Below are positions 15,991 through 22,636 of a stretch of 37,815 nucleotides of DNA, piece by piece. A program made the translations under genes and the position numbers. The DNA is from Nonomuraea rhodomycinica (GTDB lineage: Bacteria; Actinomycetota; Actinomycetes; Streptosporangiales; Streptosporangiaceae), in NCBI RefSeq assembly GCF_013363995.1, contig NZ_JABWGO010000024.1, positions 1 to 37,815 of the forward strand, given 5' to 3'. The notes beneath the pieces were generated by a model, which searched no databases, was not told where the DNA came from, and saw only the letters and a list, made by a program, of their open reading frames with translations. Within the stretch, counting starts at the first letter, position 1. Each line of letters opens with the position of its first letter.

Positions 15991-16081
15991 CGGGGGAGGG
16001 GCGGGCGCCGGCGCGGCCCTCTCCCGCCGTACCAGCTACTCGAGTACCCGCCTCGGCCCGGACAGCCGAGACCACCCGCGA
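15991..16081 (+). promoter_or_regulatory. Start-associated hairpin D
   Basis: The conserved part has a 6-bp stem CTCGGC/GCCGAG (16052-16057 and 16065-16070), loop CCGGACA (16058-16064) and box ACCACCCGCGA (16071-16081). The stem sequence differs from A-C yet pairs fully. A second GC-rich hairpin lies just upstream at 15991-16023. ATG 16104 follows. Confidence 0.8.
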
Positions 16082-16103
16082 AGCACACCGGAAAGGCACG
16101 CCC

Positions 16104-16664
16104 ATGAGCACCTCGGGCAGCAGCACCCCGAACCACCAAGACCAGGAGCCGCGCGGCACCCGCGCCAGGCTCGCCGCCTACCAGGCCGCCCCCGACACCG
16201 CCCGCCGGGGCATGTGGGCGATCAGCTACGGCCACCCCGCCGAGCTCACCACCGCTTGCCGCCCGACCGTGCTTTCCCGCGTGGTCGACGTACCGGCCTG
16301 GCACCAGGTCCACCGCGGCGCCTGCCTCGGGTGCGACTGGGAGGGCCCCGAGCACCGCCGCAACAACGACGCCACCGAGGACGCCCACGATCACGCCTGG
16401 CCGAGCTGGCGCACCCTGCCCGTGGTCAACCCGCCGGCCGCCGCCGCCGACTACAGCAAGGTCTTGATGGGCCGCTGGAACGCCCAGGTGGCCCAGTCCT
16501 ACCCCGCCGGATGGTTCGAGCAGGGCGGGCCGATCCTCATCCGCCGCCCGGACGGCTACAACACCCGCCACCGGCCCGGCGGCGCGCCGGGCGGCGGCTA
16601 CGAGCTGGTCATCCAGCAACCCGAGACGCGCGAGCAGGCCGAACAGCCGCCCCTCTTCGACTGA
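16104..16664 (+). CDS. DUF6349-like plasmid/phage protein
   Basis: A 186-residue soluble protein. The core WHQVHRGACLGCDWEG, then NDATEDAHDHAWPSWRTLPVV, matches a family common in actinophages and plasmids that I believe is DUF6349, with a CxxC and conserved His/Asp/Trp. The tail is acidic and ends in PPLFD. Hairpin D and GGAAAGG precede ATG 16104. Function of the family is unknown, and the CxxC plus His cluster suggests metal binding. Confidence 0.75.
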   Translation: MSTSGSSTPNHQDQEPRGTRARLAAYQAAPDTARRGMWAISYGHPAELTTACRPTVLSRVVDVPAWHQVHRGACLGCDWEGPEHRRNNDATEDAHDHAWPSWRTLPVVNPPAAAADYSKVLMGRWNAQVAQSYPAGWFEQGGPILIRRPDGYNTRHRPGGAPGGGYELVIQQPETREQAEQPPLFD

Positions 16665-16675
16665 CCAGCCATCCC

Positions 16676-16725
16676 GTGACGGCCCAGGCCCGGACAGCCG
16701 GGGCCGTCACCCACCCCACCCGCGA
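16676..16725 (+). promoter_or_regulatory. Start-associated hairpin E
   Basis: Outer stem GTGACGGCCC/GGGCCGTCAC (16676-16685 and 16701-16710), one A-G mismatch, inner stem GGC/GCC, loop CCGGACA (16690-16696). Box CCACCCGCGA is at 16716-16725, ATG at 16739. The stem is unrelated in sequence to A-D, so pairing is conserved independently of sequence. Confidence 0.87.
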
Positions 16726-16738
16726 ACGAGGCCCCACC

Positions 16739-17680
16739 ATGGATCAGCTCACGCTCGACCTGCCCGAACTTGACCTCTTGGACGCGCCGCCGGACCTGAC
16801 GAGCTATCACCGCATTCTGATCAACATCTCGGCCGGGAAGGACTCTCAGGCCGCGCTCGACGCCGTGGTGAAGGCCGCGAGGGCGGCCGCCGTCGCTGAC
16901 CGCCTAGTGGCCGTTCATGCCGACCTCGGCCCGATGGAGTGGCCGGGCGTGCGCGAGCTGGCCGCCGAGCACGCCGCCCACTACGGTCTGCGGTTCGAGG
17001 TCGTGCGACGCGTCGGCAGCAACCTGCTGGAGCGGATCAACGAGCGCGGCCTGTTCCCCGACTCGCAGAACCGTTGGTGTACCAGCGACTTCAAGCGCGG
17101 GCCCGTCCGGACCTTGATGACCCGTCTCGTCCGCGAGGTGCGCGGCGAGGGGATCAGTGGCCGCGTCCGCCTGCTGAACGTGATGGGCATGCGGGCCCAG
17201 GAGTCGCCCGCGCGCCGCCGCTTGCTCGCCTTCTCCCACGACGGGAGCAAGACCTGTTCGTGTGAGCCGTGCCGGACCCGGACCACGGCGGCCGCCGCCG
17301 TGCTGGCAGCAGGCGGCAAGGTGCCCAAGCACCTCAAGACCGGCCACGGGGCATCCAACTCCCTGCGCCACGTCGACACCTGGCTCCCTATCCACCGCTG
17401 GAGCGCCGAGCAGGTCTGGGAGCGCATCCGGCAAGCGGGCACCAGGCCGCACATGGCATACCTGCTGGGCATGCCCCGGTTGAGCTGTGTTTTCTGCGTC
17501 CTGGCCTCGCGCTCAGCGCTGATCCTGGCCGCGCAGCTCCAACCGGAGCTTGCCGCCCTCTACGCCGAGGCCGAGGCCGCGACCGGCCACCGCTTCCGCC
17601 AGGACCTGTCTATGGCCGAGATCATCGCCGAAGCGGCCGCGCGTCCCCCGGTACGCAGCGTTGAGGAATGGGCAGCGTGA
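16739..17680 (+). CDS. PP-loop ATPase, PAPS-reductase/adenine nucleotide alpha-hydrolase-like
   Basis: A 313-residue protein of the N-type ATP pyrophosphatase superfamily. The PP-loop is SAGKDS (31-36). It is followed by DLGPMEWPG, then NRWCTSDFKRGPV, MGMRAQESPARR, a CSCEPC cysteine pair, WLPIHRWSAEQVW and SCVFC near residue 250. These enzymes adenylate or reduce sulfate compounds or modify nucleic acid bases; the phosphorothioation enzyme DndC is one relative. The C-x-C-x2-C and C-x2-C clusters could hold a metal or Fe-S centre. Hairpin E and the start box precede ATG 16739. The next gene overlaps by 13 bases. Sitting with a DNA methyltransferase, a nucleic-acid modification role is attractive but unproven. 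Confidence 0.85.
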   Translation: MDQLTLDLPELDLLDAPPDLTSYHRILINISAGKDSQAALDAVVKAARAAAVADRLVAVHADLGPMEWPGVRELAAEHAAHYGLRFEVVRRVGSNLLERINERGLFPDSQNRWCTSDFKRGPVRTLMTRLVREVRGEGISGRVRLLNVMGMRAQESPARRRLLAFSHDGSKTCSCEPCRTRTTAAAAVLAAGGKVPKHLKTGHGASNSLRHVDTWLPIHRWSAEQVWERIRQAGTRPHMAYLLGMPRLSCVFCVLASRSALILAAQLQPELAALYAEAEAATGHRFRQDLSMAEIIAEAAARPPVRSVEEWAA

Positions 17681-18480
17681 GGCCGCGCCGCGTGCGGGTC
17701 GAGGGCGACCTGTACCACGGCCGCGTCCCCGCCGGGGCGGCCTACATCGGCCGGGCCTGCCCGGGGCTGAAGGGCAGCCCGTTCCGCAACCCGTTCGCGG
17801 TGAAGACCCACGGCCGCGCCGAGGCGTTGCGGCTCTTCCGGGGCCATCTGGCCGAGCACCCCGAGTTGGTCGAGCGGGCCCGGCGCGAGCTCGCTGGGCT
17901 CGACCTGGCGTGCTGGTGCCGCCCGGGGGAGGAGTGTCACGGGGACGTCTGGCTCGCCGTGCTCGCCGAGCTCGCGCCGTACAGCGCGGCCGCCGGCTCC
18001 GGGACAATGGGTCTCATGGCGCTGGTGACGTTGGGGGAGTGGGCGGCGAAGGTCGGCCGCGCTGAGACGGCGGTCCGCAACCACCTCGCGGCCGCCCCCG
18101 GGTTCCCGGCGCCGAAGGGAACCAGGCCGCGCACGGGCAAGGGCACGCCGTACGAGGAGTACGACGAAGCCGAGCTAGACGAGTTCCTGAAGGCATGGGA
18201 GGCCGCGCACGCGCCCGCCCGCTACCAGGTGCCCGGCGACCCCGACGAGATGCGCACCCTCGGCGCGATCGCCAAGCTGTTGGGCGTCGACGGCAAGAGC
18301 GTCACGCAGTACCGCGCGGCGATCGACGAGCACGCCGCCCACGAGGACCGGGGCGCCCGCCGCTACTACCGGACCGGTGACGTGGTCGAGGTGCTCAACA
18401 GCCGCAAGGGGTTCGGGGTCGCGCTCGACCCCACGCGCGACCGCCGCCGTACGGCTACCGCCAGCGAGCCCGGGAGCTGA
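17668..18480 (+). CDS. DUF4326 protein fused to two helix-turn-helix segments
   Basis: A 270-residue protein. Residues 1-105 are a DUF4326 domain: YIGRACPGLKGSPFRNPF, then LACWCRPGEECHGDVWLAVL with the typical CWC-P-CH-D cluster, likely metal binding. Residues ~115-175 (TLGEWAAKVGRAETAVRNHLAA, then a charged linker) and ~195-255 (MRTLGAIAKLLGVDGKSVTQYRAAI, then RRYYRTGDVVEVL) are two HTH/excisionase-like units. DUF4326 usually stands alone, so the fusion is notable. It overlaps the PP-loop gene by 13 bases, implying coupled translation. It may act as a DNA-binding partner of the PP-loop protein. An internal ATG at 18007 or 18016 could make the HTH part alone. Confidence 0.8.
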   Translation: MGSVRPRRVRVEGDLYHGRVPAGAAYIGRACPGLKGSPFRNPFAVKTHGRAEALRLFRGHLAEHPELVERARRELAGLDLACWCRPGEECHGDVWLAVLAELAPYSAAAGSGTMGLMALVTLGEWAAKVGRAETAVRNHLAAAPGFPAPKGTRPRTGKGTPYEEYDEAELDEFLKAWEAAHAPARYQVPGDPDEMRTLGAIAKLLGVDGKSVTQYRAAIDEHAAHEDRGARRYYRTGDVVEVLNSRKGFGVALDPTRDRRRTATASEPGS

Positions 18481-18485
18481 ACCGG

Positions 18486-18515
18486 CTGACTACCGCGCGT
18501 AGCAGCCGTTAGCGT
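18486..18515 (+). promoter_or_regulatory. Promoter of a probable leaderless mRNA
   Basis: -35 CTGACT (18486-18491), 18-bp spacer, -10 TAGCGT (18510-18515). The ATG at 18522 is 6 bases beyond the -10, where transcription should start, so the message is probably leaderless. Confidence 0.55.
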
Positions 18516-18521
18516 CGGGTG

Positions 18522-18812
18522 ATGGACCCCGACGCTTCCCCCGGGCCCGACGCCGCACCCCCGACGCCCGCCGCGCAGGCCGGGTGCGCGTGCCTGTGCA
18601 TGGTGGTCATCGCCGCCGTCGTGTTCTTCGGCATCATCGCCGTGGCCACCGAGCCGGAGAACGCCGGGGGGATCTTCCTCTTGCTGGCCGCCTGCTCTGG
18701 CCTGCTGGCCGCGCTCGCGGCGGCGACCGGCCACAAGGAGGCCGCGTGGCTGAGCGGGTTCGCCGGCCTCGGCCTGCTGGCCGTCAGCATGGCCGCGTTC
18801 TTCGGTTCCTAG
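18522..18812 (+). CDS. Small membrane protein (96 aa)
   Basis: A Pro/Ala-rich N-terminus is followed by three hydrophobic helices at about residues 22-42, 48-66 and 72-92. The sequence CACLCMVVIAAVVFFGIIAV has three clustered cysteines at the membrane edge. It resembles generic actinobacterial small membrane proteins; I cannot assign a family. ATG 18522 sits at the predicted transcription start; GTG 18519 is the alternative. Confidence 0.7.
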   Translation: MDPDASPGPDAAPPTPAAQAGCACLCMVVIAAVVFFGIIAVATEPENAGGIFLLLAACSGLLAALAAATGHKEAAWLSGFAGLGLLAVSMAAFFGS

Positions 18813-18873
18813 CCCGCCCCGCCCGCCGCGGCGTACCGTCGAGATCAGGTCTCGCCGACGAAGGAGCCCCCTC

Positions 18874-19296
18874 GTGACCGACGCCGCGCCCGTCGAGCCC
18901 CGCCGGAGCAGACGCGCTCTGGTCGTCGCCCAGGCCGCCGCCGCCATCCTCGGCGCGGTCATCGTGATTGCGCTCCCGCTGGCCGACACCCTGGCGTGGG
19001 CCAGCTCTCCGACCGGGCTTGGCCAAGGCCCGTTCGTCGCCTGGCTGGCAACGCTCTGGCTCGCCATCTCCCCCGCCCTGCTGGCGCTGCCCGTGGCCTA
19101 CGGGTGGCGACGCGGCGAACGCGGCGGCCGCCTCCTGATCGCGACGTGGGCCCTGATCGTGCTTGCCGCCGTGGTGCACTGGGACGCGGGCGGTTCGTGG
19201 GCTGAGATCCTCGCGCGGCCCGCCGCGTTCGCGCTCATGCTGTGGATGCTGCGCCCGCTCGACCCGCCCCCGGCGGCCGTCGCCCCCGAGCAGTGA
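18874..19296 (+). CDS. Four-helix membrane protein (140 aa)
   Basis: The first 14 residues are polar and basic, then hydrophobic helices lie at about 16-40, 53-74, 86-103 and 112-126. The tail is Pro/Ala-rich and cytosolic. I recognise no conserved motif. GTG 18874 is preceded by GAAGGAG; a TACCGT -10-like sequence (18832-18837) lies upstream. Possibly part of an envelope or exclusion function with its membrane neighbours; this is guesswork from context. Confidence 0.7.
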   Translation: MTDAAPVEPRRSRRALVVAQAAAAILGAVIVIALPLADTLAWASSPTGLGQGPFVAWLATLWLAISPALLALPVAYGWRRGERGGRLLIATWALIVLAAVVHWDAGGSWAEILARPAAFALMLWMLRPLDPPPAAVAPEQ

Positions 19297-19596
19297 GCGG
19301 CCGCGCCACCCCGGTTACCAGTCCGTAACGGCACAGAATCCTAGGTCTGCAGGGTTAAATATGATCTTCGCGACGCTCTGACCTGCGGTAACGTGCCGGG
19401 TTGTTTTCGACAGCTCGCGACGTCTGGCGCAACGTCCTGTTCGTCCCCTTTTGGGGTCCGTTTATGCAGCGCCCATGCATGGATATGCACACCCGGAGCG
19501 AGGCTCACGCGCTTCCCCAGAATCACCAACAGTGCCCGAATGGTTACTATATGCTCCGCCATAGCGGCGTGATCACCGAGCGCCGACGTGGGGAAG
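19297..19596. other. Gene-free stretch of lower GC
   Basis: No credible gene is seen. Base composition drops well below the plasmid average, with TTAAATATGATC near 19355 and TTACTATATG near 19543. Frames on both strands (for example minus strand from ATG 19563) use codons with mixed third positions unlike the rest of the plasmid. TACTAT and CATATAGT could be -10 elements on either strand. It may be a remnant of inserted DNA or a regulatory stretch. Confidence 0.45.
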
Positions 19597-19655
19597 GCGA
19601 GAGCCCGGCGGCCGCCGGTGGAGGAGGGGCCCCAGCGAGCCCGAAGGCTCTCGCC
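19597..19655. terminator. Inverted repeat after the minus-strand gene
   Basis: Perfect 10-bp arms GGCGAGAGCC (19597-19606) and GGCTCTCGCC (19646-19655) are separated by 39 GC-rich bases. They lie just past the stop at 19669 on the minus strand, in the position of a terminator. Confidence 0.55.
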
Positions 19656-19668
19656 CGCCCGGCGGGGG

Positions 19669-19944
19669 TCAGCGCACCCCGAGCGCGTTCGCCACACCCT
19701 TGGCCAGAACCTCGATGATGCTCGGCACGTAGAAGATCACTCCGATAGTGATGGCGAGCAGCATGAACTGAGCAAAGCGCGTGATCTCCCGCGTGAACAG
19801 GAAGACCAGCGCCACCACCGAGACGACCACGAGGAACAGCGGGGCGAAGAAGGAGCGCAGGAAGTCAGCCAGGCCCGCCGTGTTGAGGCCGCCCGAGGGG
19901 GCGGGCGTGGCCACCAACGCCGCCAGCAGCGTTCCGCGATCCAT
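19669..19944 (-). CDS. Two-helix membrane protein, VirB2/pilin-like in layout
   Basis: A 91-residue protein with a short N-terminus, then two hydrophobic helices at about 31-50 (FFAPLFLVVVSVVALVFLF) and 57-76, joined by a short polar turn, and a C-terminal Ala/Gly helix ending LAKGVANALGVR. Size and two-helix hairpin with a charged turn (TREITRFAQ) fit VirB2/TrbC-type pilins or small T4SS membrane proteins, but there is no diagnostic motif. GGAGGA precedes ATG 19944. It is divergent from the anchored Ser/Thr/Pro-rich protein at 20199, which could be a surface partner. Confidence 0.7.
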   Translation of the reverse strand: MDRGTLLAALVATPAPSGGLNTAGLADFLRSFFAPLFLVVVSVVALVFLFTREITRFAQFMLLAITIGVIFYVPSIIEVLAKGVANALGVR

Positions 19945-20198
19945 CCGCGCTCTCCTCCGATCGAGCCCCGCCGGCGCATGCCGCCCGCTCGGTCGAACGC
20001 AGGCTAGCCGCTAGCCGTACGGCCCGCTGAGCTGATCGCCGAGCCCGCCCGACCGGCCGGGCCGACCCGTCCGCATTCCCCATGGTTTGCCCTGTTTCCG
20101 CTGGTCACAGCTCCGCCTCGCCATGATGTGTACAGCTCCGAACAGGAATCGGTTCGGCCACGCTGGGGCACGTCCAAAACGAGATCGAGGGAGACGCC

Positions 20199-21044
20199 AT
20201 GCACGGTGAGCACGACGACCCCGCCCCCTCGGCCCCGGCGAACCGACCTTGGCGCCGCGCGCCGTACGGCATGACCCCGCCGCCCGAGCCCGCCGACGCC
20301 AACCCTGCCGCCAGCGCCGAGGCCGACGAGTGGCCGGTCGAGGAAGGGCCGAGCGAGGAAGAGGCGTACGTCCCGATGGACCCGCGCCGCTACTCCCCGC
20401 CGACGCCGCCAGACGATGACGAGGGCGGCGGGGTTTGGTACGGCCCCGACCCCTCGCGGATCGATTGGCGCGCGGTCGCCCCCATCGCGGGCGTCCTGGC
20501 GGCCGCGGTGCTCGTCGGCATCGTGGCGGCATGGCCGGACGCGCTTCCCGAGGCCGAGGCGAGCCCGGCGGCCACGCCCGTAGCGACGCTGCGCTACGTC
20601 GAGACCGACGAGGCCAGGCCGACGCCGTCCGAGTCCAGGACGCCGTTCTTCGTGACGCCGACGCCGACGTACACGAACCTTCTGGGCAAGACGCCGACCG
20701 CGAGCCCCGACCCGGCCGGGGCGCTCACTCCCGCGCCCACGCCGAGCCGCACGCGCAAGCCGCGCGAGCAGGTCGAAGGCGACGACGGCCGCCTGTCGGT
20801 GGAGCTCGACCGGCCAGCGACCGAGCCGGAGACCAAGCCCCGCACGAAGAAGACGACCAAGCCGCGCACGAAGAAGACGACCAAGCCGCGCAGCGGGGGA
20901 GACTCCGACCAGTCCGGCGGGACGAGCACCGGCAAGAGCAGCAGCGGCGGCACGCTCATGCACAGGAAGTGTGACGAGCTGTTCCCGCCGGGCAAGCCGG
21001 AGTTCGCCGCGCGCAACTCCGCGTGCCATCAGCTGTACGGCTGA
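20199..21044 (+). CDS. Membrane-anchored extracytoplasmic protein with Pro/Thr/Lys-rich stalk
   Basis: A 281-residue protein with an acidic, proline-rich cytosolic N-terminus (1-89) and one transmembrane helix (91-111). A low-complexity outer region follows: TPTPTYT-like, then a KPRTKKTT motif repeated in tandem at 20834-20888. The tail CDELFPPGKPEFAARNSACHQLYG has two cysteines that could form a disulfide. No enzyme domain is seen. The tail resembles short C-terminal modules on actinobacterial secreted proteins. A surface or entry-exclusion role is possible. GGGAGACG lies upstream of ATG 20199. Confidence 0.75.
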   Translation: MHGEHDDPAPSAPANRPWRRAPYGMTPPPEPADANPAASAEADEWPVEEGPSEEEAYVPMDPRRYSPPTPPDDDEGGGVWYGPDPSRIDWRAVAPIAGVLAAAVLVGIVAAWPDALPEAEASPAATPVATLRYVETDEARPTPSESRTPFFVTPTPTYTNLLGKTPTASPDPAGALTPAPTPSRTRKPREQVEGDDGRLSVELDRPATEPETKPRTKKTTKPRTKKTTKPRSGGDSDQSGGTSTGKSSSGGTLMHRKCDELFPPGKPEFAARNSACHQLYG

Positions 21045-21062
21045 GCCGACCGGGGGCAGGGG

Positions 21063-21752
21063 TCAGGGTCGCGCGACGGCCACCAGGCCGCCGGCGAGGC
21101 GACCCGCCCGCCCCACGGCCGCGATGCGGTCGAGGGCGTCGGCCCAGCCCTGCGGCGCCTGTTCCAGGCGCAGGCCCACGCCGAGCAGCACCCCGCATGA
21201 GCCCCGCTCGATGACGGCGCGCCTCCACTTGGGGGCGAACGTCACCGTGCCGTCGAACAACGTGCCGCCCGGGCCGTCGACCCGCAGCGCGCTCGCGCCG
21301 GGCAGCTCCACGCGCCAGCCCGCCGCGACGTCGAGGGCGGTGTCGAGCGCGGCGACCAGGTGGAGCCCGTGCTGAAGCGCCCAGGACACCACGGCGTCGA
21401 CCCGCTCGCCGCCCGCCGGGGTGGACACGTTCACCGAGATCTCGACGAGCAACACCGGCTCGACCTCGCCGCCGACCGGCACCAGCGCCGCCACGGCGCG
21501 CGCCTCGGGTTCGGCCGCGGTGAGCGCGGCCGCCAGGCCCGGGACCTCCACGACCCCCGACCGGGCGCACTCCCGGTGAGCCAGGCGCAGTAGCATCGCG
21601 TCACCGTCGCGCAGCACCACCGCGGCGGCGGGCAGGCGGCCGGGCTGATCGCAGGCCAGGCACGCATAGCCGCCGGCCGCCTCGGCGGCCAGGAGCTCGA
21701 GGTCTGCGGCCGTCACGAGCGGCTCCACCTCGGCCGAGACGTCCAGGTCCAT
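21063..21752 (-). CDS. Unknown protein with N-terminal zinc-finger-like site
   Basis: A 229-residue soluble protein. Residues ~29-64 contain CLACDQPGRL, x(n), LRLAHRECA, a CxxC...HxxxC arrangement likely to bind zinc. The rest is alternating strand and helix with VLLVEISVNVSTP and VDAVVSWALQHGLHLVAALD. I know similar unnamed proteins in actinomycete plasmids. ATG 21752 is preferred over GTG 21755; AAGGGGG lies about 8 bases upstream. Convergent with the gene ending at 21044. Function unknown. Confidence 0.65.
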   Translation of the reverse strand: MDLDVSAEVEPLVTAADLELLAAEAAGGYACLACDQPGRLPAAAVVLRDGDAMLLRLAHRECARSGVVEVPGLAAALTAAEPEARAVAALVPVGGEVEPVLLVEISVNVSTPAGGERVDAVVSWALQHGLHLVAALDTALDVAAGWRVELPGASALRVDGPGGTLFDGTVTFAPKWRRAVIERGSCGVLLGVGLRLEQAPQGWADALDRIAAVGRAGRLAGGLVAVARP

Positions 21753-21865
21753 CACGCGCCCCCTTCTCCGCCCCGGGCGGGCCGTCGCTGGCAGCGTACG
21801 CAGCCGACGCCCGCCGCAGCAGGCCCCGACCGGACATCACCGGCGGGCCGGGCCGCCGGTGATTG

Positions 21866-21898
21866 AAGTTTGCAAACTTATTCTCCGCCGTTCAGGAT
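21866..21898 (+). promoter_or_regulatory. Palindromic operator overlapping a -35 element
   Basis: The palindrome AAGTTTGCAAACTT (21866-21879) contains the -35 TTGCAA (21870-21875). After a 17-bp spacer comes -10 CAGGAT (21893-21898). ATG 21905 is 6 bases beyond, so the mRNA is probably leaderless. A repressor on the palindrome would block the polymerase. Confidence 0.75.
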
Positions 21899-21904
21899 AG
21901 GTCC

Positions 21905-22489
21905 ATGGCCGTCGCAGTGACACCCGTTCAGGCCCGCGTCGCCTTTGGCACCCGGGCCCGCCTAACCGAGCGCCTGGCCGCCGAGAAGGACGCGCGGCGC
22001 GCGATCCTGGCCGCGCTCTTCCCCGTCGACCCGGAGGCGCCGGCCGCCGAACGCGCCCGGGTCAGCGCTCAGGCCCGCGCGCACCTGCGCGCGCTGCGCG
22101 AGCGCGGCGAGCTGCGCGACTCGGTCGACGTGCTCATGACGCACGCCGTCCGGGCCGAGCTGGGGGAGCGGGGGTGGGATCACCCATGGCCCCCGCCCCC
22201 GCCGACCGCCCCCCACTCCGGACGCTGGCCGGGCAGCGTCGACCGCGCGTGGCCGGAAGTGATCCCGATGCGCATCCCGCCCGAGCTCGCCGAACGCCTG
22301 CAAGCGGGATGCGTGCACGTCAGCATGCCCGCGATCGTCGAGATTCGCGCGCTGCGCGAGGCCAACCCCGGGCCCCTTACCCCCCGAGACGGCGCGATCT
22401 ACGAGCGGTACCAGGAGCTCGCCGCCAAGGTGATCACCCCTGGCGACGTCCTGCGCGCCGCCGTCGACCGCGCACTCGCCACCGGCTGA
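21905..22489 (+). CDS. Unknown protein flanked by identical operators
   Basis: A 194-residue soluble protein: a helical N-terminus (residues 1-85: VAFGTRARLTERLAAEKDARRAILAALFP...), a Pro-rich linker (WPPPPPTAPHSG), then an RIPPELAERLQAGCVHVSMPAIVEIRALRE segment and a helical tail. I recognise no family. The AAGTTTGCAAACTT palindrome stands at both ends of the gene, which suggests an autoregulated DNA-binding protein or a tightly repressed gene. There is no Shine-Dalgarno, in keeping with a leaderless message. Confidence 0.7.
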   Translation: MAVAVTPVQARVAFGTRARLTERLAAEKDARRAILAALFPVDPEAPAAERARVSAQARAHLRALRERGELRDSVDVLMTHAVRAELGERGWDHPWPPPPPTAPHSGRWPGSVDRAWPEVIPMRIPPELAERLQAGCVHVSMPAIVEIRALREANPGPLTPRDGAIYERYQELAAKVITPGDVLRAAVDRALATG

Positions 22490-22500
22490 CCGCCGGATCA

Positions 22501-22578
22501 TTCAAGTTTGCAAACTTGAAAAGCGCCGGTCAGCGACCTAGAGCCGGGTTGCAAACTGTCGGTGGCACGGCGTACGGT
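22501..22578 (+). promoter_or_regulatory. 20-bp palindrome, half-site and promoter
   Basis: TTCAAGTTTG and its complement form a perfect 20-bp palindrome (22501-22520). A half-site TTGCAAACT lies at 22549-22557. The half-site includes -35 TTGCAA (22549-22554), an 18-bp spacer and -10 TACGGT (22573-22578). This would control the gene at 22637. Confidence 0.75.
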
Positions 22579-22636
22579 CGCAACCATCAACACCCCCTAA
22601 GGGGACCGCGATCCCCGAGAGCCGAACGGAGGCCTT

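Noticed and set aside
15732..16619. 295-codon minus-strand frame
   Set aside because: Covers three leader hairpins and opposite genes with good starts; low-complexity translation.
19341..19697. Minus-strand frame (MWRTRSGCADPRRAG...)
   Set aside because: Mixed codon use, no ribosome site, and overlaps the end of the membrane protein gene and the inverted repeat.
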